Origin: DATLZU01 sp035573855
Lineage (GTDB): Bacteria > Nitrospirota > Nitrospiria > Nitrospirales > Nitrospiraceae
Direction: 5' to 3'
Assembly (NCBI GenBank): GCA_035573855.1
Contig: DATLZU010000043.1
Location: 1-64,000, forward strand
Length of the DNA: 64,000 bases
The notes beneath the pieces were generated by a model that did no database searches, was not told the DNA's origin, and saw only the letters and a list, made by a program, of their open reading frames with translations. The translations under genes were made by a program, and so were the position numbers. This document shows, piece after piece, positions 24,907 through 35,972 of this stretch. The first letter of the stretch is position 1. Each line of letters starts with the position of its first letter.

Positions 24907-25704
24907 TCAGGCCTGTAGTACCGCGGCGGCGCGGGCTTTGGCGATCTCCAGCAGCGCCAAGATCCCGAACGACACGGCCAGCAGCGTGAAGGCCACCGCG
25001 TTGGCGGCCGTGTAATTGAAATCGACGTAGCTTTGGTAGATGTGCAACGTCGCGGTCTGGGTCAACATGAGGATGTTGCCGGATACCACCAACACCGCGC
25101 CGAATTCCCCGATCGCCCGCGCGGCGGTCAGCGTCGCGCCGTAAATCAATCCCCAGCGCAGCGACGGTAAAGTGACTTTCAGGAAGACCTGCCATTCGTT
25201 GGCTCCCAACGTCCTGGCGGCTTCTTCGCCTTCGGTGCCGATCGTCTGCAGCAACGGGGTCAATTCCCGGACGACGAACGGAAAGGTGACGAACAAGGTG
25301 GCGAGTACCATGGCCGGCAACGCAAAGAGCACTTTTATGCCCGCCGCGCCCAGCATGGTTCCCAAGATGGTCTCCGGACCGAACAGCAGGATCAGCATGA
25401 ACCCGGCGATGACGGGCGACACAGCGAAGGGCAGGTCGATGATGCCACTGAGCACCGTTTGGCCGACGAACCGCTGGCGCGCCAACACCAAGGCGGTGAT
25501 CGTGCCGAACACCACGTTGACCGTCAGCACGATGGCCGTGATCTCCGCCGTGAGCACGAATCCGTGCACCGCTTCCGGCGTGGTGATCTCCGCCCAGAAC
25601 GCCGAAACGCCCTCGCCGAAACTCTGGACCGAGAGGTATGCGATGGGGCCGATCAGCAAAGCCGCAAAATAGAGCCAGACGGTCCCGATCAGGAATGGTT
25701 TCAT
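24907..25704 (-). CDS. cysW: sulfate/thiosulfate ABC permease CysW
   Basis: 265 residues, six membrane helices, first one within residues 5-27. The ATPase-contact EAA loop reads EGEEAARTLGANEWQVFLKVTLPSL, as usual for CysW/CysT. Typical CysW stretches are DLPFAVSPVIAGFMLILLFG, ARAIGEFGAVLVVSGNI and QSYVDFNYTAANAVAF. Forms the heterodimeric channel with CysT. Gaps of 8 and 16 nt to cysT and cysA show one transcript. Confidence 0.92.
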   Translation of the reverse strand: MKPFLIGTVWLYFAALLIGPIAYLSVQSFGEGVSAFWAEITTPEAVHGFVLTAEITAIVLTVNVVFGTITALVLARQRFVGQTVLSGIIDLPFAVSPVIAGFMLILLFGPETILGTMLGAAGIKVLFALPAMVLATLFVTFPFVVRELTPLLQTIGTEGEEAARTLGANEWQVFLKVTLPSLRWGLIYGATLTAARAIGEFGAVLVVSGNILMLTQTATLHIYQSYVDFNYTAANAVAFTLLAVSFGILALLEIAKARAAAVLQA

Positions 25705-25712
25705 CGCGTGAT

Positions 25713-26570
25713 TTATGATGCGACCGTCATCGGCGCGCGGCCTCTAGGGCGTAGAAGCGCGGGCATCCGCTCGCCCGGGGGACGGGTCAACCGTTCCAAC
25801 AAGACAAGAGCCAGAAAAGACACCGCCAAAATGGCGATGGATACCGAGGTCGCGCCGCGCGGGTTATAGCTTTCGATCTCGCCGTATACATAGACCGAGG
25901 CGACTTGCGTCTTCATCGGGATGTTGCCCGCCACAATGACGATCGCCCCGAACTCGCCTAGGGCGCGTACGAACGTCAAGAAGACGCCGGTCAGCAGGCC
26001 TGGCAACACCGACGGCACCGTCACTGTCCAGAAGGTCGTCCAGGGACTGGCTCCCAAGGTGAACGCCGCCTCCTCCGGTTCTCGCTCCAGCTCTATGAGC
26101 ACGGGCTGCAGAGCGCGGATGGTGAACGGCATGGTGACGAACAGCATGGCGAGGACGATGCCCGGTTTTTCGTACAGAATCGCCAGCCCTCGGTCCTGCA
26201 GCCAGGCGCCGAGGACACCGGTCGGACCGTAGATCGCCGCGATCATCAGGCCGGCGACCAGGGTCGGGATGGCGAACGGCAGATCGACCAAGGCGTTCAG
26301 AAACCACTTGCCGGGAAATTCGTAGCGGACGAGCACGACCGCCGAGATCGTCCCGAGCACCGCGTGGATTACCGTGGTGATGAGCGCCGTCTCCAGGGTG
26401 AGCGTCAGGGCCGCGAGCGCCTGCGGCTGTGTCACGTCCTCGACGAACCGGCCAGGCCCTGCGACCAACGCCTCGCGACCGAGGGCCGACAGCGGCAGCA
26501 GAATCAGACAGACGACGTAGCCGACGGCGGCAGAGCGGAGTGCGAGCTGGATCACCCTGCGCGATCTCAT
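25713..26570 (-). CDS. cysT: sulfate/thiosulfate ABC permease CysT
   Basis: 285 residues, six helices; first near residues 10-32. EAA loop EPEEAAFTLGASPWTTFWTVTVPSV; family stretches DLPFAIPTLVAGLMIAAIYGP and RALGEFGAIVIVAGNIPMKTQVASVYVYGEIESYNPRGA. The last matches CysT/CysU before the final helix. Partner of CysW. The start lies 4 nt after the sbp stop. Confidence 0.92.
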   Translation of the reverse strand: MRSRRVIQLALRSAAVGYVVCLILLPLSALGREALVAGPGRFVEDVTQPQALAALTLTLETALITTVIHAVLGTISAVVLVRYEFPGKWFLNALVDLPFAIPTLVAGLMIAAIYGPTGVLGAWLQDRGLAILYEKPGIVLAMLFVTMPFTIRALQPVLIELEREPEEAAFTLGASPWTTFWTVTVPSVLPGLLTGVFLTFVRALGEFGAIVIVAGNIPMKTQVASVYVYGEIESYNPRGATSVSIAILAVSFLALVLLERLTRPPGERMPALLRPRGRAPMTVAS

Positions 26571-26574
26571 GCGC

Positions 26575-27642
26575 TCATCCGTCTCTGGCCAACTCTTCCA
26601 CCGTCTTGGTCCAAAGACCTTGCGGCCCGAAGAGGCGCGCTCTGACGGCGTCCCAGCCCCCCAGATCCGCGATGGTGAACAGGTTGGCCGGGCGGGGAAA
26701 AGCCCCGCGGGCGCGGACCGTCGCCGCCTGATTCACGGGTCGAAAGCCGAGTTCGGCAAACGCGGCTTGTGCTTCATCGCTGTGCAAAAACGCGACGAAG
26801 GCTTCCGCCACGTCGCGTACCTTATGGCGATCCACATGGCGATCGACCACGGCGACCGGATTCTCGATCAGCAACGTCTCGGACGGCACGATGATCTCGT
26901 ACGGACGCCCGCTCCAGACCCGTGGCAACAGCTCGTTCTCGTAGGTCACGATTACGTCGCCGATGCCGCGCTCGAACGTTGTGACCGATTCGCGTCCACT
27001 CTTGTCCATCACCTTCACGTTCCGTTGAATCCGCTTCAGCAGTCCGGCTGCATAGGCTTCGGCCGCGGCACCGTCCGCCGACCGACCGGGGCCGACCTGC
27101 TGCGCCCACAGCTTGAGCCCGGCTCCGTAGATCGCGACGATATCCCACATGGCGCCGCCCGACGTTTTGGGATTCGGGTACAGCACCTCGACGCCCGGCC
27201 GAGCGAGATCCTCCCAGGTCGCGATGCCTTTGGGATTGCCTTTTCTCGTCCCGAACGCGACCACCGACGTGGTGATCACGCCGCCGTGCGGCCCTTTCCG
27301 CCAATCATGGGAGATCGCGCCGGCTTTGGCAATTTGATCAAGGTCGCTCTCCAGAGACAGCGCCGCCACGTCCGCTTCGAACCCTCCGAGAATCGCGCGC
27401 GCCTGCGCGCCCGAGGCCCCATAGGAACTGCGCACGCGAACCGTCTGCCCCGTCCGCTGTTTCCAATATCGTTGAAAGGCGGGGATGATCTTCCGTTCAT
27501 AGGCTTCTTTCGGTACGCTGTAGGCGGCCAGAATGAGTTCGCGCGCGTCTTCGGCTGAGATCGGGACAGCCGGAAGCAGCAGTAGCAACAGACCGACCGA
27601 CACCCGACCGGCTATTCGGCTGAGGCTAATTCTTCCCTTCAT
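26575..27642 (-). CDS. sbp: periplasmic sulfate/thiosulfate-binding protein
   Basis: 355 residues; AGGAAGGAT before ATG 27642; signal peptide cut near AEDAREL (about residue 31). Type 2 periplasmic binding fold of the Sbp/CysP family: LILAAYSVPKEAYERKIIPAFQRYW, SYGASGAQARAILGGFEADVAALSLESDLDQIAKAG, TRKGNPKGIATWEDLARPGVEVLYPNPKTSGGAMWDI, GIGDVIVTYENE. Delivers sulfate or thiosulfate to CysTW; the ligand cannot be decided by eye, so the symbol could also be cysP. Its first 17 nt overlap the 3' end of the Rrf2 gene. Confidence 0.9.
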   Translation of the reverse strand: MKGRISLSRIAGRVSVGLLLLLLPAVPISAEDARELILAAYSVPKEAYERKIIPAFQRYWKQRTGQTVRVRSSYGASGAQARAILGGFEADVAALSLESDLDQIAKAGAISHDWRKGPHGGVITTSVVAFGTRKGNPKGIATWEDLARPGVEVLYPNPKTSGGAMWDIVAIYGAGLKLWAQQVGPGRSADGAAAEAYAAGLLKRIQRNVKVMDKSGRESVTTFERGIGDVIVTYENELLPRVWSGRPYEIIVPSETLLIENPVAVVDRHVDRHKVRDVAEAFVAFLHSDEAQAAFAELGFRPVNQAATVRARGAFPRPANLFTIADLGGWDAVRARLFGPQGLWTKTVEELARDG

Positions 27643-28090
27643 ATCCTTCCTGCGGCCGCTTTGCTTTCTTGCCCTTGACGAATTCGCTGAGCGTGTAGTT
27701 GTCGAGAATATCGGCGATGGCGTTCCGTACCTCCAGCATCACGTCTTGAATCGGGCACCGCGCTTTTTCCGCATAGGGGCAGTCGCGACACTTCTGATAG
27801 GCGGTCTTGCTGACGCAGCCGAGCGGCGCCAACGGCCCGTCCAAAATGCGAATCACCTGGCCCAGCGTGATCTCGTCGGGGGACTTAATCAGCACATACC
27901 CGCCGTTGACGCCTCGGCGGCTCGCTAGAAGCCCTGCCCGCTTGAGCGCCAGAAGAATCTGTTCGAGAAATTCCAGCGGGATATTTTGACGTCTGGCGAT
28001 TTCCTGACGGAGCAGGACTGAGCGGTTGTAATGGGAGACGAGCTCCAAAAGGGCTCGAAAGCCGTATTCGCTTTTTTTGGAAAATTTCAT
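27626..28090 (-). CDS. Rrf2-family regulator of the cys operon
   Basis: 154 residues. Winged helix-turn-helix of the Rrf2 family (MKFSKKSEYGFRALLELV, RRQNIPLEFLEQILLALKRAGLLASRRGVNGGYVL). Four cysteines follow the dimer helix: Cys92, Cys101, Cys104 and Cys112. This is near the three-cysteine cluster site of IscR/RsrR/NsrR, so an iron-sulfur cluster is possible; CymR-type sulfur regulators lack it. As first gene of the sulfate-uptake operon, with a 17-nt overlap into sbp, it is probably its own and the operon's repressor. The lysine-rich tail (KGKKAKRPQ) is odd. Confidence 0.87.
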   Translation of the reverse strand: MKFSKKSEYGFRALLELVSHYNRSVLLRQEIARRQNIPLEFLEQILLALKRAGLLASRRGVNGGYVLIKSPDEITLGQVIRILDGPLAPLGCVSKTAYQKCRDCPYAEKARCPIQDVMLEVRNAIADILDNYTLSEFVKGKKAKRPQEGYEGKN

Positions 28091-28098
28091 AAACCGGC

Positions 28099-28127
28099 AC
28101 TGTACAGAAGTAAAGTGAGTTAATCAA
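28099..28127 (-). promoter_or_regulatory. promoter of the Rrf2-cys operon
   Basis: On the minus strand TTGATT (28127-28122), 17 bases, TACAGT (28104-28099); the ATG of the regulator begins only 9 nt after the -10 element, so the transcript would have almost no leader. The AT-rich surroundings (28081-28135) stand out from the GC-rich neighbourhood. The 256-nt region to glyQ also has to hold the glyQ promoter, for which I see no good match. Confidence 0.45.
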
Positions 28128-28346
28128 GTTTTTGGACAATGACGCTTTCGGGAGTTTAACCGAAAATGGGCCAGCGATCATGTCATCGCGTTGTCGCCCG
28201 ATCGCTTCACCGTCCCGGCTCTAGCGTCTTTACGTATGCTCGGTGCACCTAGCCCGGCTTGACTCTCCCGGCGTTTCTTGTTAGCTTGGCAGCTCGACTG
28301 AACGAAGGTTCGCCGCCGCTGTCAATCCCCGAAGAATGGACCGCTT

Positions 28347-29315
28347 GTGACCTTCCAGGACCTGATTCTCTCCCTTCATCGCTACTGGGCCGATCAGGGG
28401 TGCGTGGTCCATCAACCCTATGACCTGGAAATGGGAGCCGGCACGTTTCATCCCGCGACGTTTCTTCGCGCCTTGGGGCCCGAACCCTGGCGATCAGCAT
28501 ACGTGCAACCGTGTCGGCGTCCGACCGACGGGCGCTACGGCGACAACCCCAATCGACTCCAGCACTACTACCAATATCAAGTTGTGCTCAAGCCGTCGCC
28601 CGACGACATTCAGACGCTCTATCTTGAAAGCTTGACCCGCCTCGGCATCGATCCGACCAAACACGACATCAGGTTCGTGCAGGACGACTGGGAATCTCCG
28701 ACCCTGGGTGCCTGGGGATTGGGATGGGAAGTGCGGCTTGACGGCATGGAGATCACGCAGTTTACGTATTTCCAGGAAATCGGTGGCATCGAGCTGAATC
28801 CGATCACGGTCGAGCTCACGTATGGGACCGAACGTATCGCGATGTATCTCCAACAGATCGACAACGTCTATGACTTGGTTTGGACGGACTCGGTCACCTA
28901 CGGCGACATTCACCACCAAACCGAAGTCCAGTTCTCCCGGTATAATTTCGAACAGGCGGACGTGGGTATGCTGATGGCCACCTTTCAAGCCTTCGAAACG
29001 GAGTGCCGGAACCTGCTGGCGTGCAATCTGACGCTTCCGGCCTACGACTACTGCATCAAGACTTCGCATCTGTTCAATCTGCTCGACGCGCGGGGCGCGA
29101 TCAGCGTGGCGGAACGGACGGGCTATATCGCGCGGGTCCGTGGGCTCGCCAGGCAGTGCGCAGAACGGTACATCGCGGAACGGGAAGCCATGGGCTATCC
29201 GCTGCTTAAGCGGGATAAGGACCTGGCGTCGAGGGCTCGAGCCGGCGCGAAGGAAAGGCCGCACGCCGGTCGCCGTGCTACGGGCGGTGCGCGGCGCTCA
29301 TTTCTGGGTCGATGA
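28347..29315 (+). CDS. glyQ: glycyl-tRNA synthetase alpha subunit
   Basis: 322 residues from GTG 28347 with GAAGAATGGA upstream. Class II aminoacyl-tRNA synthetase core: motif 1 region LILSLHRYWADQGCVVHQPYDLEMGAGTF, YVQPCRRPTDGRYGDNPNRLQHYYQYQVVLKP, DDWESPTLGAWGLGWEVRLDGMEITQFTYFQ. Makes the glycyl-adenylate and, with the beta subunit, charges tRNA-Gly. The catalytic part ends near residue 290; the last 30 residues (SRARAGAKERPHAGRRATGG) are a basic low-complexity tail not usual in the family. Stop overlaps the glyS ATG (ATGA). Confidence 0.95.
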   Translation: MTFQDLILSLHRYWADQGCVVHQPYDLEMGAGTFHPATFLRALGPEPWRSAYVQPCRRPTDGRYGDNPNRLQHYYQYQVVLKPSPDDIQTLYLESLTRLGIDPTKHDIRFVQDDWESPTLGAWGLGWEVRLDGMEITQFTYFQEIGGIELNPITVELTYGTERIAMYLQQIDNVYDLVWTDSVTYGDIHHQTEVQFSRYNFEQADVGMLMATFQAFETECRNLLACNLTLPAYDYCIKTSHLFNLLDARGAISVAERTGYIARVRGLARQCAERYIAEREAMGYPLLKRDKDLASRARAGAKERPHAGRRATGGARRSFLGR

Positions 29316-31489
29316 AGAAACCCGCCAAACAGCGTTCGGGCGTGATACGCCGAACAATCAAGCCGGCGGCCGCCGAGTTGCTTCTTGAAATCGGGACCGA
29401 GGAACTGCCGTACCAGTTCATCCCTCCCGCCCTTCAGGCCCTCAAAGATTCGGCTGAGCGGCTGCTGCAAGACCAACGCCTCGCGTGCGGAGCCATCCGC
29501 ACCTTCGGGACGCCGAGACGGTTGGTCTTGGTCGTCGATTCGCTGGTTGCTCGGCAACCCGCGGCGGTGAAAGAAATCATGGGACCGTCCAAGGCTGTCG
29601 CCTTCGATCACGCCGGCGAGCCGACTAAGGCCGCGCTGGGTTTCGCCGCCTCGCAAGGGGTCTCGGTCCAAGACCTGCAGATCCGGCAGACCCCCAAAGG
29701 CGAATACGTTTTCGCAGTCAAGCAGGAGCAGGGCCTTCCGGCCCATGCTGTTTTGGCCGAGCATCTGCCCCGCCTGATCAGCGGACTGTCGTTCCCCAAG
29801 TCAATGCGCTGGAACGCCTCGGGGATTCGATTCGCGCGCCCGATCCGGTGGCTGGTCGCCCTCTACGGAGAGCGTGTGCTGCCCATCGAAGTCGGCGGCG
29901 TGACGGCTGGCGACCGCAGTTTCGGGCATCGCGTGCCGTCGACGGGCAAGCCCGCCGTTTCTCAGAGTTTTCGCGTCACCGGCTTTTCCCAGTACTTGAA
30001 AGACGCCGAGCGTCACGGCGTGATCGTCGATCAGGACCGCCGCCGCCGGATGATCGCGCAGCAATTGACGGACCTCGCAAAGGCCGCCAAGGGCCATTTG
30101 CAACGGGATGAAGATCTGCTGGAGCAGGCGGTTTACACGGTGGAGTATCCCAAGACCATCCTGGGCGGGTTCAAACCGCACTACCTGTCGCTGCCCAAAG
30201 AGATTCTGATGACCGCCATGAAGGAGCATCAGGGCTATTTTTCGCTGGTGGATCAGAAGGGCGCGCTTCTGCCGAACTTTCTGGCCGTGACCAATATGAG
30301 GTTATCGAACATGGACCTCATCCGCGCGGGCAACGAGCGGGTGTTGGCGGCGCGCCTGGCCGACGCCAAGTTTTTCTTCGACGAAGATCGAAAGATCCGG
30401 TTGGCCGACCGGGTGGACAAACTGAGGACCGTGACGTTTCATCAGAAGATCGGCACGCTGTATCAGAAGACCGCCCGCATGGTCCAGCTTGCCGCGACGC
30501 TGGCCGAATTGCTGGGCCACAGCGGACTGATCAAGGACTGTCAACGCGCAGCCGAATTGAGCAAGGCCGATCTGCTGACCGGCATCGTCGGCGAGTTCCC
30601 GACCTTGCAGGGCATCATGGGCGGGGAGTACGCCAAACACGACGGAGAATCCGAAACGGTGAGCCGGGCCATCCGCGAGCAGTATCTCCCGCGTTCGATG
30701 GAAGGCGAACTGCCGGAGACGCCAGCGGGCAACATCCTGTCCCTGACGGATCGGCTCGATACCATCGCCGCCTTCTTCTGGGTGGGACTCGTGCCGACCG
30801 GTTCCGAGGATCCGTTCGCGCTTCGGCGACACGCCACCGCCGTCGTGCGCATCCTTCTCGAAAACCGCCTGCGCCTGAACCTCGCGGAAGCGATCGCGCA
30901 GGCGACCGCCATCGTGGCGGCCGACGGGTTCACGCCCAGCGGTTCCGAACAGGATGTCCGACGACGCATCGTCGAGTTCATCTTCGAACGGATGCGACAC
31001 TACAGCCGGACGGTTCATGGGCTGCGGGACGACGTGATGGATGCGGCTTTGAAACCGGCCGAAACGGAACCGTTCGATCTGCTCGATTTGCTGGCCAAAA
31101 TGCAGGCCCTGCAGACCATCACAAGCCGCCCGGAGTTCGATTCCTTGATGGTCGGCTTCAAGCGGGCGCACCGCCTCGTCGAAAAGGAACGCTGGGACCG
31201 CAAGCCGGTCGATCCGACGCGGTTTCAGCACCCGTCTGAATCACAATTGCACGAAGTCGTTGCAGATGCCGACCGGCGCCTTCCGTCGCTTTTGAAAGAC
31301 GGGCGGTACGACGAGGCATTGGACGTACTGGTGCGAATGAAGCCGGCCATCGATGAGTTCTTTGCGGGCGTCATGGTCAACGCGGACGATCCGGCGGTCC
31401 GCGGCAACCGCCTGTCTTTGCTCCTGGAAGTGGACCGCCTCTTCGCCAGCGTCGCCGATTTCTCCCACATTCTGGTGCAGGGTCATTGA
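29312..31489 (+). CDS. glyS: glycyl-tRNA synthetase beta subunit
   Basis: 725 residues, start in the glyQ stop. Begins KPAAAELLLEIGTEELPYQFIPPAL, the conserved N-terminus of GlyS after a short basic lead. Contains EIMGPSKAVAFDHAGEPTKAALGFAASQGV, FPKSMRWNASGIRFARPIRWLVAL, the HD-like region GIVGEFPTLQGIMGGEYAKHDGE, and a C-terminal anticodon-binding domain (KPAIDEFFAGVMVNADDPAVRGNRLSLL). Needed for tRNA binding by the alpha2beta2 enzyme. Full length. Confidence 0.95.
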   Translation: MKKPAKQRSGVIRRTIKPAAAELLLEIGTEELPYQFIPPALQALKDSAERLLQDQRLACGAIRTFGTPRRLVLVVDSLVARQPAAVKEIMGPSKAVAFDHAGEPTKAALGFAASQGVSVQDLQIRQTPKGEYVFAVKQEQGLPAHAVLAEHLPRLISGLSFPKSMRWNASGIRFARPIRWLVALYGERVLPIEVGGVTAGDRSFGHRVPSTGKPAVSQSFRVTGFSQYLKDAERHGVIVDQDRRRRMIAQQLTDLAKAAKGHLQRDEDLLEQAVYTVEYPKTILGGFKPHYLSLPKEILMTAMKEHQGYFSLVDQKGALLPNFLAVTNMRLSNMDLIRAGNERVLAARLADAKFFFDEDRKIRLADRVDKLRTVTFHQKIGTLYQKTARMVQLAATLAELLGHSGLIKDCQRAAELSKADLLTGIVGEFPTLQGIMGGEYAKHDGESETVSRAIREQYLPRSMEGELPETPAGNILSLTDRLDTIAAFFWVGLVPTGSEDPFALRRHATAVVRILLENRLRLNLAEAIAQATAIVAADGFTPSGSEQDVRRRIVEFIFERMRHYSRTVHGLRDDVMDAALKPAETEPFDLLDLLAKMQALQTITSRPEFDSLMVGFKRAHRLVEKERWDRKPVDPTRFQHPSESQLHEVVADADRRLPSLLKDGRYDEALDVLVRMKPAIDEFFAGVMVNADDPAVRGNRLSLLLEVDRLFASVADFSHILVQGH

Positions 31490-31498
31490 TGAGAGTGC

Positions 31499-32020
31499 GT
31501 GTCGATGGGCCACCCGTTTGTCACCTCCGCCACTCCGCATGAGAGCTCCGAGGAGCGCCGAACCAGACGGTTGCGCCGGTTCTCGCTGGGGGTCACCATT
31601 GCCATGATGGTGCTGTGTAATGCGGTCTTTCTGCTCGGTATCTGGGCGAGCGGCGTGAATCTGGACCGCCTCGTCCGCCTCCCGGACGTCTTCAACCCCA
31701 AACAGGACATCTGCCTGCGCCAGACATGGCAGAAAGTGATCGGTTCCGACGAACTGGTTCAACTCTGTTCCGAATGGATCAATCTGTCTGATCCTTCCGG
31801 TCGAACGCACCAGTTCCCGAAAGACACGCAAGTCAAACAGGGGGCGGACGGACGGCTGTATTTCGATCACGGGGCCCGTGTGGATTATCGACTCTTCGTG
31901 TTCGTTCTATTCGTCGTCAGCATCCTGGCCGGCGGCCTTCTGTTGAAACGATATCTGGTGTCCCGTTATAAGCTACGGCTGGACTCGGCGGATTCCAAAC
32001 CATCATCCCTTACCCGGTAA
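31499..32020 (+). CDS. two-TM membrane protein, unknown function
   Basis: 173 residues (GTG 31499 or ATG 31505). Basic cytosolic start (SSEERRTRRLRRF), TM1 about residues 28-50 (TIAMMVLCNAVFLLGIWA), a periplasmic domain of about 80 residues with two Cys (ICLRQTW, VQLCSEW; possible disulfide), TM2 about 130-150 (FVFVLFVVSILAGGLLL), basic tail. Not a family I recognise. It lies 10 nt after glyS and 27 nt before ppdK, so it is in the same operon. Confidence 0.65.
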   Translation: MSMGHPFVTSATPHESSEERRTRRLRRFSLGVTIAMMVLCNAVFLLGIWASGVNLDRLVRLPDVFNPKQDICLRQTWQKVIGSDELVQLCSEWINLSDPSGRTHQFPKDTQVKQGADGRLYFDHGARVDYRLFVFVLFVVSILAGGLLLKRYLVSRYKLRLDSADSKPSSLTR

Positions 32021-32046
32021 GCTCGTCAGGAGAAGGAGACGGCAGC

Positions 32047-34835
<2,789 letters not shown>

Positions 34836-34839
<4 letters not shown>

Positions 34840-35963
34840 ACCGGCAGGCGCTCGACCGCCGCTACATGACCCTGGCCCTTCGATTGGCCACGAAGGGGCT
34901 GGGGCGGACCAGTCCCAATCCGATGGTCGGAGCCGTGGTGGTGTCCAAGGGACGCATTGTCGGCCGGGGATACCACCGAAAAGCCGGCGGTCCACACGCC
35001 GAAGTCCTCGCCCTCCGGCAAGCTGGTCGGCGCGCGCGGGGAGGCACCCTCTACGTCACGCTGGAACCCTGCAGTCACACCAACAAGCGCACGCCCCCCT
35101 GCGTGCCGTTGGTCATCGCTTCGCAGGTCCGGCGGGTGGTCGTGGCGATGGTCGATCCCAACCCGCTCGTGAAGGGGAGGGGGATCCGTCAGCTTCGACA
35201 AGCCGGGATCCAGGTGGATCTCGGCTGCTGTCGCGAACGGGCCGAGGCGTTGAACGCGGCGTATTGTCATTGGATCACCACCGGTCGCCCGTTCGTCATC
35301 CTCAAGGCTGGAATGACGCTCGACGGCAAGATCGCCACCGCCTCCGGCGAAGCGAAATGGATCACGGGGGATGCGGCGCGCCGACATGTGCATCGACTGA
35401 GAAGCCGGGTCGACGCGATCATGGTCGGTATTGGGACGATTTTGCGCGACGACCCGGAGCTGACCGCTCGGATCGGCGGACGAGCAGGGCGATTGGCCGT
35501 TCGTCAGCCGTTGCGCGTCGTCGTAGACAGCCGACTCCGCCTTCCCCTTGACGCGCGTGTGACATCGGTCGCGAACGGTGTCGCCACGCTCGTCGCGGCC
35601 ACGACGAACGCGCCGCGCGCAAAACTCGCCCAACTGGAGGCGCGGGGCATCGAGGTCCTGACCTTCCCCGGTCGGGACGGCCGTGTTCCCCTACCGACGC
35701 TGCTGGCCGCCTTGGCCAAACGAGGGATCACCAGTCTGTTGTTGGAAGGGGGAAGCGAATTGAACGCCTCGGCACTACGGGCCGGGCTGGTCGATCGTGT
35801 GATGCTGTACGTCGCACCTCGCTTGCTGGGAGGCCGGGACGCCATCGGCTTGATCGGCGGGCCTTCGCCGGCGCGCTTGGGAGAAGCCGTCGTCCTCCAC
35901 CGACTCAGCGTTCGAAAGATCGGAGAGGATAGGCTGATTCAAGGCGACGTGTGTCACGTGTGA
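34836..35963 (+). CDS. ribD: bifunctional riboflavin deaminase/reductase
   Basis: 375 residues from GTG 34836, which overlaps the ppdK stop (GTGA); the frame is open back to 34653, and ATG 34866 would cut into the conserved helix DRRYMTLALRLA. Deaminase domain (about 1-145): TSPNPMVGAVVV, zinc ligands in PHAEVLAL and LEPCSHTNKRTPPC. Reductase domain (about 155-370): FVILKAGMTLDGKIATASGEAKWITG, VDAIMVGIGTILRDDPELTAR, LLLEGGSELNASAL. Carries out deamination then NADPH reduction of the pyrimidine intermediate in riboflavin synthesis. ribE lies 2.8 kb downstream; the genes are not contiguous. Confidence 0.92.
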
Positions 35964-35972
35964 GAACCTACA

